Shown: positions 19,347 to 31,912, counted from the stretch's first letter. The stretch is DNA of 64,000 nt from Lysinibacillus_B sp036662795 (GCF_036662795.1 NZ_JBAFWZ010000002.1:1-64000), one strand, 5' to 3'. Program-made: numbers and translations. The notes: generated by a model not told the origin, from the sequence alone.

Positions 19347-20384
19347 ATGGTCAAAAAAAGAATGTTGTTCGCATTATGCTCGATATTACTTCTGACAGCT
19401 TGTAATGATGAAAAAGATAAAGCAGTCCAGGATGAAAGAGACGACGTAGAGGAGGCTGGAGTGGCGGAGAAGCTTCCTTATACGACGCCTTTTACAGGGG
19501 AAGCCGTAGCGGAAGAGCCAGTACTTCGCCCTATACTTGTTACGGTTAATAATCATCCCGATGCGCGTCCTCAATCGGGTATTGCCTATGCTGATGTTGT
19601 TTATGAAATGCTAGCAGAGGGGGATGTCACACGCTTCCTCGCTCTGTACCAATCCCAATTGCCGTCAAATATTGGTCCGGTACGTAGTGCACGTTCTTAT
19701 TTTATTGATATTGCAGAAGGGCTGGATGCCTTTTATATTGCACATGGCTATAGCCCAGAAGCGAAGTCGATGCTATCAAGTGGTGTAGTTGATAATATAA
19801 ATGGGATGCAGTATGATGGGACTCTCTTTAAGCGATCGTCTGAACGAAAAGCACCACATAATTCCTATATTGAGGGTGGAGATATTACAGCTGCTGCAGA
19901 AAAAGTAGGGGCTTCATTAGTTTATCAGAAAAAAATATCATATTCGTTTTATGAAGAGCAAGATAGTGTTAAAATAGGGTTGGATGCAAATCAAGTAGCA
20001 ATGAATTATGGTAAAAATACTACGTTTAACAGTGTTTATACGTACCATAAAGAATCCAACACTTATGGTAGACAATCAGCGAATAAGGACACAGTTGATT
20101 ATTTAACCGGGGAGCCAGTAGCACTATCAAATGTGCTGTTCTTTGAAATGGCACATCGTACAATTGATCGCGAAGGTAGAAGAGAGATCGATATTACTTC
20201 TGGTGGCAAGGCCTATGTTGTACAGCAAGGTATGTTACGCGAAGTAAATTGGAAAAATAGAGATGGTTTACTCGTAGCAGTTGAAGATGACGGTAGTGAT
20301 GTGAAGCTTGTTGCAGGGCAAACATGGATTCATTTTGTACCAACATCTCCTGGTCTAGCGTCGAGTGTGACATATTCAGAATAG
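19347..20384 (+). CDS. yerB: Lipoprotein YerB (DUF3048)
   Basis: A 345-residue secreted lipoprotein: MVKKR start, hydrophobic core, lipobox LTAC with Cys19. The mature part has the DUF3048 hallmarks VTVNNHPDARPQSGIAYADVVYEML and GPVRSARSYFIDIA. The family is widespread in Bacillales but its role is unknown. It starts 17 bases after yerA behind AAGGGGAT and is followed within 20 bases by yerC, so the three are likely one transcription unit. Confidence 0.9.
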   Translation: MVKKRMLFALCSILLLTACNDEKDKAVQDERDDVEEAGVAEKLPYTTPFTGEAVAEEPVLRPILVTVNNHPDARPQSGIAYADVVYEMLAEGDVTRFLALYQSQLPSNIGPVRSARSYFIDIAEGLDAFYIAHGYSPEAKSMLSSGVVDNINGMQYDGTLFKRSSERKAPHNSYIEGGDITAAAEKVGASLVYQKKISYSFYEEQDSVKIGLDANQVAMNYGKNTTFNSVYTYHKESNTYGRQSANKDTVDYLTGEPVALSNVLFFEMAHRTIDREGRREIDITSGGKAYVVQQGMLREVNWKNRDGLLVAVEDDGSDVKLVAGQTWIHFVPTSPGLASSVTYSE

Positions 20385-20403
20385 TGAGGAAAGGGTGAGT
20401 TTA

Positions 20404-20721
20404 ATGCAAATCGAAAAAATTCGTGGACATCAAACAGATCAATTGTTTAAAGCGGTATTGGAGCTAAAAGATATTGAAGAGTGCTACAAATTTTTCGATG
20501 ATTTATGCACAATTAGTGAGATCCAATCACTAGCACAGCGCTTTGAAGTGGCACATTTATTACGTTTGAAAAAAACATATGAAACAATCAAAAAAGAAAC
20601 AGGTGCTTCTACAGCGACAATTTCGCGAGTACGCCGCTGTTTTGATTATGGAAATGATACGTACGATGAAATGCTTGGTCGCTTATATCCGGACGAAAAA
20701 CCGTTCCAAGCTCCGAAGTAA
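20404..20721 (+). CDS. yerC: TrpR-like DNA-binding protein YerC
   Basis: A 105-residue helical protein of the TrpR/YerC family. The helix-turn-helix is in the second half, ETIKKETGASTATISRVRRC, and the first half is the dimerisation part. GAGGAAAGG at 20387-20395 fits the ATG at 20404 better than the overlapping GTG at 20395; the resulting length is that of B. subtilis YerC (104). No tryptophan-binding role is implied. It is followed by a terminator. Confidence 0.9.
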   Translation: MQIEKIRGHQTDQLFKAVLELKDIEECYKFFDDLCTISEIQSLAQRFEVAHLLRLKKTYETIKKETGASTATISRVRRCFDYGNDTYDEMLGRLYPDEKPFQAPK

Positions 20722-20755
20722 TGAATCTACATACGAAAAGTTGTATGGCTTGAGG

Positions 20756-20781
20756 CTGGGCAGTTCACTGCTCAGTTTTTT
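20756..20781 (+). terminator. Intrinsic terminator after yerC
   Basis: An 8-bp stem CTGGGCAG/CTGCTCAG (one G-U) with the loop TTCA is followed by TTTTTT. It separates yerA-yerB-yerC from pcrB. Confidence 0.85.
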
Positions 20782-20844
20782 TCATTCTTATTACTTTACG
20801 CTATACTTGAAGCAAAAGATTTTTTTGAATGGTAGGGGGATCTT

Positions 20845-21537
20845 ATGGATTACTTAAATTGGAAGCATGTATTTAAAATTGATCCGGCAAAGGAAATATC
20901 TGATGAGGCGCTAGAGCTTGTTTGTGAATCCGGCACAGATGTCATTCTAGTAGGAGGAACAGATGGTATCACAATAGATAATGTCCTTGATATATTAGTT
21001 CGCGTTCGTCGTTATTCTGTTCCGGTTGCACTAGAAATCTCAACAATAGATTCGGTTACACCGGGCTACGATTATTATTTTATCCCTTCTGTGTTAAATA
21101 GCACGGATACGAAATGGGTGAAGGATTTACATCACGAGGCGATTAAAGAATACGGTGAAATTATGGTATGGGAGGAGCTAGTTGCTGAAGGCTATTGTGT
21201 ATTAAATCCAGATTGTAAAGTTGCACAGGCTACAGAGGCAAAAACGGACCTTTCAGAGGATGATGTGATCGCTTATGCTCGCCTAGCAGAGAACTATTTT
21301 AAGCTACCAATTTTCTATATGGAATATAGCGGCACATACGGCGATCCAGCCTTAGTAGAGTCGGTAAAGGAAGTATTGAACGATACAAAGCTATTTTATG
21401 GTGGTGGGATTACGAATGCTGAACAAGCTGCAGAAATGGCTCGTTGTGCAGATACAGTAGTTGTTGGAAATATTATATATGACGACTTGCAGGCAGCTTT
21501 AAAAACAGTTGAAGCAGTTAAGGGAACTATGCTTTAA
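20845..21537 (+). CDS. pcrB: Heptaprenylglyceryl phosphate synthase PcrB
   Basis: TIM-barrel prenyltransferase that joins heptaprenyl diphosphate to glycerol-1-phosphate, giving an archaeal-type ether lipid in Bacillales. The 230-residue protein has the phosphate-binding loops [23 protein letters not shown] and [11 protein letters not shown] and the conserved [12 protein letters not shown] segment. GTAGGGGGAT precedes the ATG. It is followed after 42 bases by pcrA, the conserved pair that gives it its name. Confidence 0.95.
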   Translation: MDYLNWKHVFKIDPAKEISDEALELVCESGTDVILVGGTDGITIDNVLDILVRVRRYSVPVALEISTIDSVTPGYDYYFIPSVLNSTDTKWVKDLHHEAIKEYGEIMVWEELVAEGYCVLNPDCKVAQATEAKTDLSEDDVIAYARLAENYFKLPIFYMEYSGTYGDPALVESVKEVLNDTKLFYGGGITNAEQAAEMARCADTVVVGNIIYDDLQAALKTVEAVKGTML

Positions 21538-21579
21538 TAATTAATATAAGAACAAGAGTTCGCTTTAAGGTGGTGCGTT

Positions 21580-23847
21580 ATGAAACAAATTACGAATAAT
21601 TTACTAGTTGGTATGAATCCTCAGCAAAAAAAAGCTGTGGAGACGACAGAAGGACCCTTATTAATTATGGCGGGTGCTGGCTCTGGAAAAACGCGTGTGC
21701 TGACACATCGTATAGCGTATTTAGTCGTTGAAAAGGAAGTATATCCATCCAAAATTTTGGCGATTACCTTTACGAACAAGGCAGCGCGAGAAATGCGTGA
21801 GCGAATTGACGCCATTTTAGGAAATGGCACGTGTGAAAGCATGTGGGTATCAACGTTCCACTCGATGTGTGTCCGTATACTCCGACGCAATATTGACCGC
21901 TTAGGCTATTCAAAAAGCTTCTCCATTTTAGATAGCTCAGACGGGCTGACGGTGATTAAAAATTTATTAAAAGAGTATAATATCGATCCGAAGAAATATG
22001 AGCCACGTGCGATTTTAAGTACAATTAGCTCCGCTAAAAATGAATGCATCACAGTAGATGGCTATAAGGCGAATATGAATCCTAACAACCCGTTTGAAAA
22101 GGTTGTTGCCCAGGTGTACGAGGGCTATACAAAGCGCCTTCGCTTAAACCAGTCGCTTGATTTTGATGATCTCATAATGATGACGATTACATTATTCGAA
22201 CAAGCACCAGATGTACTCGAATTCTATCAAAATAAATTCCAATACATTCACGTGGATGAGTATCAGGATACGAACCACTCTCAATACAAGCTAGTACAAA
22301 TGCTAGCAAAGAAGTTCCGCAATATTTGTGTAGTAGGGGATTCTGATCAATCGATTTATCGCTGGCGCGGGGCGGATATATCCAATATTTTATCGTTTGA
22401 AAAGGATTATAAGGATGCCAAGGTGATTATGCTGGAGCAAAACTATCGCTCAACAAAGCGTATCCTACAAGCTGCAAATGATGTGATCGAAAAAAATTCA
22501 AGCCGCTATCCGAAAGTGTTACGCACCGATAATGATGAAGGCGAAAAAATCGTTTATTACAAGGCGTACAACGAGCAGGAAGAGGCACAGTTCGTTGTCC
22601 AAACCATTCAGCGATTAATGGAAAAGGAAAATCGTAAGCTAGATGATTTTGCCATCCTATATCGTACGAATGCACAGTCTCGTGTGATGGAGGAAGTGCT
22701 CGTCAAATCGAGTATGAACTATCAAATCGTAGGTGGCACAAAATTCTATGACCGCAAAGAAATTAAGGACTTACTTGCCTACCTCCGCCTCATCGCAAAT
22801 AACGATGATGATTTATCGCTAGCGCGGATTATTAACGAGCCAAAGCGAAGCATCGGTGCTACATCATTTGATAAAATGCTAAGTTATGCCATTGAACAGG
22901 ACCGCTCTGTCTTTGATGCCATGAAGGAGCTTGTTTTTATCGGCTTAACAGGGAAAGCAGCCGCTTCGGCAGAAAGATTTTATGCGATGATTGCGGATTT
23001 AACAGCAAAGCAGGAGGAATTGTCCGTAACAGAGCTTGTAGAGCAAGTGATCGAGCGTTCAGGCTACAGAACAATGCTACAAAATGAAAAGTCGATTGAA
23101 GCAGAGAGTCGACTAGAAAATATTGAAGAATTTTTAACTGTTACAAAGGCATTTGAAGAGCGTAGTGAAGATAAATCGCTCGTTGCCTTTCTAACAGACC
23201 TTGCGCTAATTGCCGATATCGATTCTTTAGACGAAGAGGAGAAGGCAAAAGGTACCATTATACTAATGACGATGCATGCAGCAAAAGGACTTGAATTCCC
23301 TGTTGTATTTATTATCGGGATGGAAGAAAATATTTTCCCGCATTCTCGTACGTTAGATGATCCTGAAGAGATGGAGGAGGAGCGCAGGCTTGCATACGTG
23401 GGCATAACGCGTGCAGAACAACGGTTATATTTATCGAGTGCTCAATCTCGTACAATCTTTGGTCGCTCAAGCTTCAACGCACCTTCTCGATTTTTACGAG
23501 AAATTTCAGACGACATCCTTGAGCATGTATCGAGAGCTGGAGGTCGTTCACTGGCACAAGAGAGTTTACCATTTGGCTCCAATCGTTCCGGCTACCAGGA
23601 TCGCATGCCGTATCGCTCACAGGGAGTGGTAAATAAAAGGACGGAGCCTGTTACAAAACCACAGGCAGCAAGTACAGCTAATCTATCTTCTTGGCGGATA
23701 GGTGATAAAGCCCTACATAAAAAATGGGGTAAAGGTACAGTTGTAAGTGTGAAGGGAGAAGGTGATGGCCTTGAGCTTGATATCGCCTTCCCGAATGAAG
23801 GCATTAAACGATTACTCGCAAAATTTGCGCCAATCACAAAGGCGTAA
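21580..23847 (+). CDS. pcrA: ATP-dependent DNA helicase PcrA
   Basis: Superfamily 1A 3'-5' helicase for repair and rolling-circle replication. In 755 residues: Walker A AGAGSGKT (31-38), the [13 protein letters not shown] motif, Walker B VDEYQDT, the [10 protein letters not shown] motif, [14 protein letters not shown] and the [13 protein letters not shown] motif VI. The C-terminal 50 residues ([20 protein letters not shown]) form the Tudor-like RNA-polymerase-binding domain. AAGGTGGTG precedes the ATG. It ends 12 bases before ligA. Confidence 0.97.
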   Translation: MKQITNNLLVGMNPQQKKAVETTEGPLLIMAGAGSGKTRVLTHRIAYLVVEKEVYPSKILAITFTNKAAREMRERIDAILGNGTCESMWVSTFHSMCVRILRRNIDRLGYSKSFSILDSSDGLTVIKNLLKEYNIDPKKYEPRAILSTISSAKNECITVDGYKANMNPNNPFEKVVAQVYEGYTKRLRLNQSLDFDDLIMMTITLFEQAPDVLEFYQNKFQYIHVDEYQDTNHSQYKLVQMLAKKFRNICVVGDSDQSIYRWRGADISNILSFEKDYKDAKVIMLEQNYRSTKRILQAANDVIEKNSSRYPKVLRTDNDEGEKIVYYKAYNEQEEAQFVVQTIQRLMEKENRKLDDFAILYRTNAQSRVMEEVLVKSSMNYQIVGGTKFYDRKEIKDLLAYLRLIANNDDDLSLARIINEPKRSIGATSFDKMLSYAIEQDRSVFDAMKELVFIGLTGKAAASAERFYAMIADLTAKQEELSVTELVEQVIERSGYRTMLQNEKSIEAESRLENIEEFLTVTKAFEERSEDKSLVAFLTDLALIADIDSLDEEEKAKGTIILMTMHAAKGLEFPVVFIIGMEENIFPHSRTLDDPEEMEEERRLAYVGITRAEQRLYLSSAQSRTIFGRSSFNAPSRFLREISDDILEHVSRAGGRSLAQESLPFGSNRSGYQDRMPYRSQGVVNKRTEPVTKPQAASTANLSSWRIGDKALHKKWGKGTVVSVKGEGDGLELDIAFPNEGIKRLLAKFAPITKA

Positions 23848-25860
<2,013 letters not shown>

Positions 25861-25876
25861 AGGGGCTCACGTTAAG

Positions 25877-27052
25877 ATGAACCGATTTCGCTGGATTCCG
25901 GCAATAATTGCCTTTGCGATGTTAGCTGGATGTGCACCGTCTATAAATCCAGACGGAGAAGTACTACATGAAACAGACCAATCAGAAGAAGTGGAAACGA
26001 CAATTATCCCTAACCTAAAATTGAGTGATAATTATTACCGAACGTTAATTCCATATAAAGAAAGTGCGAGTCGAGGCCTAGTCGTATCTAATATTTCAAC
26101 CAAATACGACATGAGAGAAGTGGAGAATGGGTTGATGCGCATTTCCCAGCATGAGTTCGATACAGAAAACTACTTCTTCCAAGAAGGGCAATACTTAGAT
26201 AAGGAAACGATAAGCTTTTGGCTGGCTCGTAAAAACCAAACGAAGGATGAGGAACCAGAGCTACAAGGTCTAAATCCTTCCAGTATAGATAAAGCGACTG
26301 GACAGGAAATGGAGCCTACAGTCAAGGCAGATAAAGCACCCATTTATTTAGCTCATATAGTTGAGCAAAATTACTTGGTTAAAACGGACGAAAATAAAGT
26401 AAAGCTAGGCGGATTGTCGATCGGACTAGCCTTAAATTCTGTTTATTATTATCAAAAGGAACAATATGGGGAATACTTTGAGCAAGGAATTACAAATGCC
26501 GATTTAGTCAAGGCTGGTAAGGAAATGGCACAAGAGATTATTAACCGTCTTCGTGCTCGTCCAGAACTTGCTGATGTACCAATTGTTATTGCTCTATTTA
26601 AGCAAGAGGCACGAAATTCCATTGTTCCAGGTACTTATTTTGCCTATAATGTGTCCGATAAGAACGAAACCAAATTAGGTGAATGGGTTAATGTCGAAGA
26701 AAAATTTGTCACGTTCCCAATGTCTTCTCCGGAAGATATTTATCGTGAAATGAATGACGATTTCCAAAAATTTAAGCAAGATATTGATAAGTATTTCTCT
26801 AATTTTACGAGTGTTATTGGGACTGGCTTTTATCAAAATAAAGATATTGCAAGCTTAGAAATTGAGGTGCCGATTCAATTTTATGGAACAGCTGAAATAA
26901 TAGGCTTTACGCAATATTTAACAGGTGTTATGTTAAAGCAATTCCCAGAGGATTTAGCGATTACAGTCAACATTACATCTGTAAACGGAGCAGAAGCACT
27001 GATTAAGAAAGAGCCAAACAGTGATGATCCCTTTGTTCATATTTATGAATAA
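25877..27052 (+). CDS. camS: CamS-family lipoprotein (YerH)
   Basis: A 391-residue lipoprotein with lipobox LAGC (Cys19). It belongs to the CamS family, named after the staphylococcal precursor whose signal peptide yields a sex-pheromone peptide; B. subtilis YerH is the counterpart. Hallmarks are YRTLIPYKESASRGLV, LGGLSIGLALNSVYYY and the C-terminal YGTAEIIGFTQYL. It starts 16 bases after ligA behind AAAGGGG and is followed by a clear terminator. Whether its signal peptide acts as a pheromone here is unknown. Confidence 0.9.
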   Translation: MNRFRWIPAIIAFAMLAGCAPSINPDGEVLHETDQSEEVETTIIPNLKLSDNYYRTLIPYKESASRGLVVSNISTKYDMREVENGLMRISQHEFDTENYFFQEGQYLDKETISFWLARKNQTKDEEPELQGLNPSSIDKATGQEMEPTVKADKAPIYLAHIVEQNYLVKTDENKVKLGGLSIGLALNSVYYYQKEQYGEYFEQGITNADLVKAGKEMAQEIINRLRARPELADVPIVIALFKQEARNSIVPGTYFAYNVSDKNETKLGEWVNVEEKFVTFPMSSPEDIYREMNDDFQKFKQDIDKYFSNFTSVIGTGFYQNKDIASLEIEVPIQFYGTAEIIGFTQYLTGVMLKQFPEDLAITVNITSVNGAEALIKKEPNSDDPFVHIYE

Positions 27053-27057
27053 AAACT

Positions 27058-27084
27058 AGCGTCGCAGTTAGCGACGCTGTTTTT
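27058..27084 (+). terminator. Intrinsic terminator after camS
   Basis: Perfect 8-bp stem AGCGTCGC/GCGACGCT with the loop AGTTA, preceded by AAAAACT and followed by GTTTTT. It ends the pcrB-pcrA-ligA-camS unit. Confidence 0.93.
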
Positions 27085-27237
27085 CTAAAGAATGAGTTCT
27101 TTACACTTTAGTGTGCTAAATGACGAGAATTTTACGGTAGTCTTATAGAAGTTGGGTTATTTTTATCAAAGTTGTGATTTTTATATTGAAAAATGGTATT
27201 ATATTGGGCATGGTTAACGAATTCGGAGGTGTATTAA

Positions 27238-27528
27238 ATGGCGAAATTATCAAAAGAAGAGGTAAAGCACGTTGCACATTTAGCGCGCTTAGCTATTACA
27301 GATGAAGAAGCAGAAAAATTTGCTGAGCAACTAGGAAAGATTACAGATTTTGCTGAGCAGTTAAATGAACTAGATACGATAAATGTTCAACCAACATCAC
27401 ACGTGTTACCACTTGTAAACGTACTACGTGAAGACGTAGCGGGCGAAGGGTTACCACGCGAGAAAATGATGTTAAACGTGAAAGAGCAAGAAGCTGGTCA
27501 AGTAAAAGTACCATCAATTTTAGACTAA
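27238..27528 (+). CDS. gatC: Asp-tRNA(Asn)/Glu-tRNA(Gln) amidotransferase subunit GatC
   Basis: A 96-residue subunit that wraps around GatA and GatB. It shows the family opening [20 protein letters not shown] and the [15 protein letters not shown] segment. TCGGAGGTG lies before the ATG. It starts the gatCAB operon, with gatA only 19 bases behind. Confidence 0.96.
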   Translation: MAKLSKEEVKHVAHLARLAITDEEAEKFAEQLGKITDFAEQLNELDTINVQPTSHVLPLVNVLREDVAGEGLPREKMMLNVKEQEAGQVKVPSILD

Positions 27529-27547
27529 TCAATAGGAGGCGCACCGC

Positions 27548-29011
27548 ATGACATTATTTGAGCGTTCAGCGAAAGAATTGCAAGAAAGCCTACATAACGG
27601 TGAACTAACAATCGCTGATTTAACAAAAGAAGCATTCGGCCGTGTTGAAGCATTAGACGGCGATGTACAAGCGTTTTTAGCATTAAATAAAGAGCAAGCA
27701 ACAGCACAAGCTGCCCAATTAGACAAAGTACCTTTTGAAGAGCGTGGACCACTTTTCGGTCTTCCAATCGGGGTAAAAGATAATATCGTAACAGAAGGCA
27801 TAGAAACAACATGTGCTTCTAAAATTTTAGAAGGCTTCATGCCAATCTACGATGCAACGGTTGTGAAAAAACTGCGCGAGGCAGGCATGGTAACAATCGG
27901 TAAATTAAACATGGACGAATTTGCGATGGGTTCTTCTAACGAAAACTCAGCATACAAAACAACAAAAAATCCTTGGCATTTAAACCACGTACCAGGTGGT
28001 TCTTCAGGTGCATCGGCAGCAGCTGTAGCAGCAGGTGAAGTACCATTCTCACTTGGTTCAGATACAGGTGGTTCAATCCGCCAACCAGCAGCATATTGCG
28101 GTGTTGTAGGAATGAAGCCTACATACGGTCGTGTATCTCGTTTTGGTTTAGTAGCGTTCGCATCTTCACTTGACCAAATCGGACCAATTACACGTAATGT
28201 ACGTGACAATGCTTTACTATTAGAAGCGATTTCGGGTGTAGATGAACACGACTCTACTTCAGCAAATGTACCAGTGCCAAACTACGCAGCAGCGCTAAAC
28301 GGCGATATTAAAGGTCTTCGTATTGCCGTACCAAAGGAATTCCTTGGTGAAGGTGTTGGCGAAGCAGCGAAAAGGTCTGTGCTAGATGCTTTAGAAGTAT
28401 TAAAAGGACTAGGTGCAACAGTAGAAGAAGTATCACTTCCACATTCAAAATACGCACTTGCTGCTTACTATATTCTGTCATCTTCAGAAGCTTCATCTAA
28501 CCTTTCTCGCTTTGACGGTATCCGTTATGGCTTCCGTGCTGAAGGCGTGAAAAACCTAATGGAGCTGTACAAAGAAACACGTGCACAAGGCTTCGGTGAT
28601 GAAGTAAAACGTCGTATTATGCTTGGTACTTACTCACTTTCTGCAGGTACGTACGATGCATACTACAAAAAAGCACAACAAGTTCGTACACTTATTAAGC
28701 AAGACTATGACAAAGTGTTCGAGGACTATGATGTAATTATTGGACCAACTGCTCCAACACCAGCATTTAAAATTGGTGAAAATGTAGATGATCCGTTAAC
28801 AATGTACGCAAACGATATTTTAACGATTCCAATCAACTTAGCAGGTGTACCAGCTATTTCGATTCCATGTGGCTTCGAAAACGGTTTACCACTAGGCTTA
28901 CAAATTATCGGTAAACACTTCGATGAAGAAACTATTTACCGTGCAGCATATGCTTATGAGCAAGCGACAGACTTCCATAAGCAAACTCCAGCTCTATGGG
29001 AGGGGAAATAA
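27548..29011 (+). CDS. gatA: Amidotransferase glutaminase subunit GatA
   Basis: Amidase-signature subunit producing ammonia from glutamine for transamidation of Glu-tRNA(Gln) and Asp-tRNA(Asn). The 487-residue protein has the catalytic Lys in [10 protein letters not shown] and the Gly/Ser-rich signature [15 protein letters not shown] followed by [13 protein letters not shown], which hold the Ser-cisSer-Lys triad. AGGAGG precedes the ATG. gatB follows after two bases. Confidence 0.97.
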   Translation: MTLFERSAKELQESLHNGELTIADLTKEAFGRVEALDGDVQAFLALNKEQATAQAAQLDKVPFEERGPLFGLPIGVKDNIVTEGIETTCASKILEGFMPIYDATVVKKLREAGMVTIGKLNMDEFAMGSSNENSAYKTTKNPWHLNHVPGGSSGASAAAVAAGEVPFSLGSDTGGSIRQPAAYCGVVGMKPTYGRVSRFGLVAFASSLDQIGPITRNVRDNALLLEAISGVDEHDSTSANVPVPNYAAALNGDIKGLRIAVPKEFLGEGVGEAAKRSVLDALEVLKGLGATVEEVSLPHSKYALAAYYILSSSEASSNLSRFDGIRYGFRAEGVKNLMELYKETRAQGFGDEVKRRIMLGTYSLSAGTYDAYYKKAQQVRTLIKQDYDKVFEDYDVIIGPTAPTPAFKIGENVDDPLTMYANDILTIPINLAGVPAISIPCGFENGLPLGLQIIGKHFDEETIYRAAYAYEQATDFHKQTPALWEGK

Positions 29012-29013
29012 TA

Positions 29014-30459
29014 ATGAACTTTGAAACAGTCGTTGGTTTAGAGGTACACGTTGAGCTAAAAACAAACTCAAAAATCTTCTCATCTTCACCAAATCACTTT
29101 GGTGCTGAGCCAAATGCAAACACAACAGTAATCGACCTTGGTTATCCAGGTGTCCTACCTGTGTTAAATAAAAACGTTGTAGATTTCGCGATGAAGGCGT
29201 CTCTTGCTTTAAACATGGAAATCGAGCAAGAAACAAAATTCGATCGTAAAAATTACTTTTATCCAGATAATCCGAAAGCATACCAAATTTCTCAATTTGA
29301 TAAGCCAATCGGGAAAAATGGCTGGATTGAAATCGAAATTCCAGCTAAAGGTGATACACCAGGCTATACGAAAAAAATCGGTATTACACGTCTTCACATG
29401 GAAGAGGATGCAGGTAAATTAACGCACGGTGATGGCTATTCATTAGTAGACTTCAACCGTCAAGGTACACCACTTGTTGAGATCGTATCTGAGCCGGATA
29501 TCCGCACACCAGACGAAGCGTATGCATACCTTGAAAAACTAAAAGCAATTATCCAATATACAGGCGTTTCAGACTGTAAAATGGAAGAGGGCTCACTACG
29601 TTGTGATGCGAACATTTCTTTACGTCCTTATGGTCGCGAAGAGTTTGGTACAAAAACAGAGCTGAAAAACTTAAACTCATTCAACTTCGTACGTAAAGGC
29701 TTAGAGCACGAAGAAATCCGCCAAGCAGAAGTGTTAATGGCTGGTGGTGAGATTGAGCAAGAAACACGCCGTTTCGATGAGAAAACAGGTAAAACAATTC
29801 TGATGCGTGTAAAAGAAGGTACGGATGATTACCGTTACTTCCCAGAGCCAGATTTAGTACGCCTTTCAATTTCGGATGAGTGGGTTGAACGTATTAAAGC
29901 GTCGATTCCAGAGCTTCCAGATGCTCGTAAAGCACGCTATGAATCAGAGCTTGGTTTAACTGCTTATGATGCTGCTGTCCTTGTTATCAATAAAGAAATC
30001 TCAGACTTCTTTGATGCAATGGTAGCTGCTGGTGCAGATGCAAAGCTTTCTGCTAACTGGTTAATGGGTGACGTTTCTGCTTACTTAAACGCAGAGCAAA
30101 AAGAGCTTGGTCAAACAGCTCTTACACCAGAAAACCTTGCAGGCATGGTGAAATTAATTTCTGACGGTACAATCTCTTCTAAGATTGCGAAGAAAGTTTT
30201 CACTGAGCTCGTAACAAATGGTGGAGACGCAGCGAAAATCGTAAAAGAAAAAGGTTTAGTGCAAATTTCTGATCCAGCTGTCATTCTTGGTTTCGTAACA
30301 GAAGTGTTAAATAACGATCCAAAATCAGTAGAAGACTTCAAAGCAGGTAAAGACCGTGCAATTAAGGCATTACTTGGCCAAATTATGAAAGCGTCTAAAG
30401 GTCAAGCAAACCCACAATTAACGAACCAAATCCTTATGGAAGAAATTAATAAACGCTAA
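29014..30459 (+). CDS. gatB: Amidotransferase tRNA-dependent kinase subunit GatB
   Basis: Phosphorylates the misacylated tRNA-bound Glu or Asp and accepts ammonia from GatA. The start ATG at 29014 (behind GGGAGGGGAAA) gives 481 residues beginning [16 protein letters not shown], the family signature. [31 protein letters not shown] and [17 protein letters not shown] are typical. The C-terminal YqeY-like tail is complete. The operon probably relies on the hairpin element at 30.54 kb for termination. Confidence 0.97.
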   Translation: MNFETVVGLEVHVELKTNSKIFSSSPNHFGAEPNANTTVIDLGYPGVLPVLNKNVVDFAMKASLALNMEIEQETKFDRKNYFYPDNPKAYQISQFDKPIGKNGWIEIEIPAKGDTPGYTKKIGITRLHMEEDAGKLTHGDGYSLVDFNRQGTPLVEIVSEPDIRTPDEAYAYLEKLKAIIQYTGVSDCKMEEGSLRCDANISLRPYGREEFGTKTELKNLNSFNFVRKGLEHEEIRQAEVLMAGGEIEQETRRFDEKTGKTILMRVKEGTDDYRYFPEPDLVRLSISDEWVERIKASIPELPDARKARYESELGLTAYDAAVLVINKEISDFFDAMVAAGADAKLSANWLMGDVSAYLNAEQKELGQTALTPENLAGMVKLISDGTISSKIAKKVFTELVTNGGDAAKIVKEKGLVQISDPAVILGFVTEVLNNDPKSVEDFKAGKDRAIKALLGQIMKASKGQANPQLTNQILMEEINKR

Positions 30460-30538
30460 TAATGCTGTACACGGCTATCGGTATTAATCGGTAGTCGTGT
30501 TAGACTGTAAGCAAACTTTATTAGTTCCATAGAAATCA

Positions 30539-30674
30539 GCAAGCCCCGCCACTCCGCTTTTCGTGGGCGAGCGCCGAGCCTCCTCAAATTTGCACGAGTG
30601 CAAATTCTGCGGGGTCTCGACTGTCTCGCTTTCCCACAGAAGTCTACGTGGCGGGGCTTGCTTTGTTTTTTTAT
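30539..30674 (-). repeat. Dispersed intergenic repeat, copy D, with terminator-like closing stem
   Basis: A perfect 14-bp inverted repeat, GCAAGCCCCGCCAC (30539-30552) and GTGGCGGGGCTTGC (30648-30661), encloses the usual inner blocks in minus orientation (CCGAGCCTCCTC, TGCGGGGTCTCGAC). TTTGTTTTTTT follows, so on the plus strand the element would act as the gatB terminator. The centre holds another palindrome, AATTTGCACGAGTGCAAATT. The element's normal GTTGATT ends are replaced by the GC-rich stem. Confidence 0.8.
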
Positions 30675-30857
30675 CATAGGGTGGGATGAGCATGAGCTGA
30701 AGATCCTGCCGCCTAGCATTTGCGAGTTGAGGACGCTGAATCCAAGTCCTCGAAAACATACTAACATTAGTAGGAGTGTAGAAAAGCCGTGCGCACGTAT
30801 CGGAATATGCGGTTAAGTGTTGATGAAGAGCTAGGGCAGTAGTAACGGGACCCAAAA

Positions 30858-31024
30858 TGGCTAATAGAATCAGAAAATTGGCGAGTATTTACCTTTAAAG
30901 GCTAGTAATATTTTTGCCCCGTTTTACATTGGCTAGTAAATTTGAAATTTTGGCTAATATTTTAAAAAATATGGCTAGTATTTTCGAATTGTTGGCTAGT
31001 ATTTTGAAAAATGTGGCTAGTAAC
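30858..31024 (+). repeat. Eight-unit tandem array with about 21-bp period
   Basis: Copies of TGGCTAGTATTTT (with small changes) start at 30858, 30879, 30899, 30930, 30951, 30972, 30993 and 31014. Six of the seven intervals are 20-21 bases and one is 31. All intervals are near whole turns of B-DNA, so the motifs would face the same side of the helix. The units are not in a coding frame, since the 20- and 31-base steps break it. No known iteron or operator family is recognised. Confidence 0.8.
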
Positions 31025-31081
31025 CTTGGACTCCATTAGAAAATCTCATCACGCCCCAAAATAAGGCTGATGATATTTTAT

Positions 31082-31128
31082 CGTCACGTTCTGTCACATC
31101 CATCGCCTTCGTGACCACAAATCGTGTA
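31082..31128 (+). repeat. Second repeat type, copy 2 (CGTCACG block)
   Basis: CGTCACGTTCTGTCACA, CGCCTTCGTGACC and ATCGTGTA occur in the same order and spacing as at 13022-13065. Here the block stands alone, not inside a dispersed repeat. Confidence 0.65.
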
Positions 31129-31305
31129 GCAGACGCTTGCATTTCGCTACAAGAAACATCTGTTAGCTTCTGGCGCTGGCATAAATCAACATTAGCAATA
31201 CTTATACATGGGCATTAATTTATCACCTCCACCTTTATGCCAAGTTCAAATAGTTGTGAAAAAGGGGCTCAAGTTGCACAATAAAAGGAATAGGGGGGAT
31301 TATAA

Positions 31306-31863
31306 ATGAAAACAGAGCAACAATATTTTGAAGAGAGTATGCCAATTTCAGACTATATGGATGGCATGACTCAGCTGAAAGAAAGCAGCCTTGCGATTTA
31401 TGAGGCATTTAAAGTACCACAGGACGATTTTATTGCGAAATTGAAAACCAGTGGGCTACATATTTTAGCTATTACCGAGGATTGGTGCGGCGACGCTATG
31501 CTAAATAATCCCATTATCCGAAAAGTAGCTGAGGCTGCAGATTTGGAAATGCGTACTGCCCTACGTGATGCCGATACAGAGCTGATTGATCGTCATTTAA
31601 CGAATGGTGGTCGTGCCATTCCGATCTACTTGTTATTAAACGGAGCAGGGGAGATTGTCGCGAAGTGGGGCCCACGTGCACCACAGTTGCAGCAAATGGT
31701 CGAAGAGGCACGTGCAGGTCTACCACAAAAGGACGACCCAGCCTTTGAAGAAGCGCAAAAGGAATTATATAAAAATTTATTAGAACAATACACAAGCGAT
31801 GCCAAGCTTTGGACTTATGTATATGAGGATTTCAAAAAACGAGTAACAGAAGCGTTAGCATAA
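31306..31863 (+). CDS. Thioredoxin-family protein lacking the CXXC pair
   Basis: A 185-residue protein with a thioredoxin-like fold: ILAITEDWCGDAMLNNPIIRKVAEAA corresponds to the strand and active-site helix, and GGRAIPIYLLLNGAGEIV to the cis-Pro loop and following strands. The active site reads WCGDA, so only the first Cys is kept. Members with this motif are common in Bacillales and annotated only as thioredoxin family. A disulfide exchange role by a single Cys is possible but not shown. TAGGGGGGAT precedes the ATG. It stands alone, convergent with the peptide transporter. Confidence 0.8.
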   Translation: MKTEQQYFEESMPISDYMDGMTQLKESSLAIYEAFKVPQDDFIAKLKTSGLHILAITEDWCGDAMLNNPIIRKVAEAADLEMRTALRDADTELIDRHLTNGGRAIPIYLLLNGAGEIVAKWGPRAPQLQQMVEEARAGLPQKDDPAFEEAQKELYKNLLEQYTSDAKLWTYVYEDFKKRVTEALA

Positions 31864-31868
31864 TGAAT

Positions 31869-31906
31869 GGGGGTGTCCAGAAAGTAAAAACTTTCTAGAC
31901 ACCCCC
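31869..31906. terminator. Bidirectional terminator between convergent genes
   Basis: GGGGGTGTC (31869-31877) pairs with GACACCCCC (31898-31906), continuing inward as AGAAAGT/ACTTTCT. It lies between the stops of the thioredoxin-like gene (+) and oppF (-), 5 and 6 bases away. Confidence 0.85.
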
Positions 31907-31912
31907 ATTGTA

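Larger units (their letters stand above)
30460..31305. other. Non-coding region after gatB
   Basis: About 850 bases with no supported gene. In order: an imperfect 12-bp hairpin without a T run (30469-30500), dispersed repeat copy D closed by a perfect 14-bp stem and a T run (30539-30674), unassigned sequence to 30857, an eight-unit array of about 21 bp (30858-31024), a CGTCACG block (31082-31128), and the leader of the thioredoxin-like gene. Short frames exist here but cross the repeats and have no ribosome-binding sites. Confidence 0.7.

Noticed and set aside
30456..30855. Overlapping minus- and plus-strand ORFs of about 70-120 codons after gatB
   Set aside because: All cross repeat copy D with its long palindrome, lack ribosome-binding sites and show no family pattern.
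30858..31024. CRISPR array as an explanation of the repeated units
   Set aside because: Units are about 21 bases with no unique spacers between conserved repeats, and no cas genes are present.
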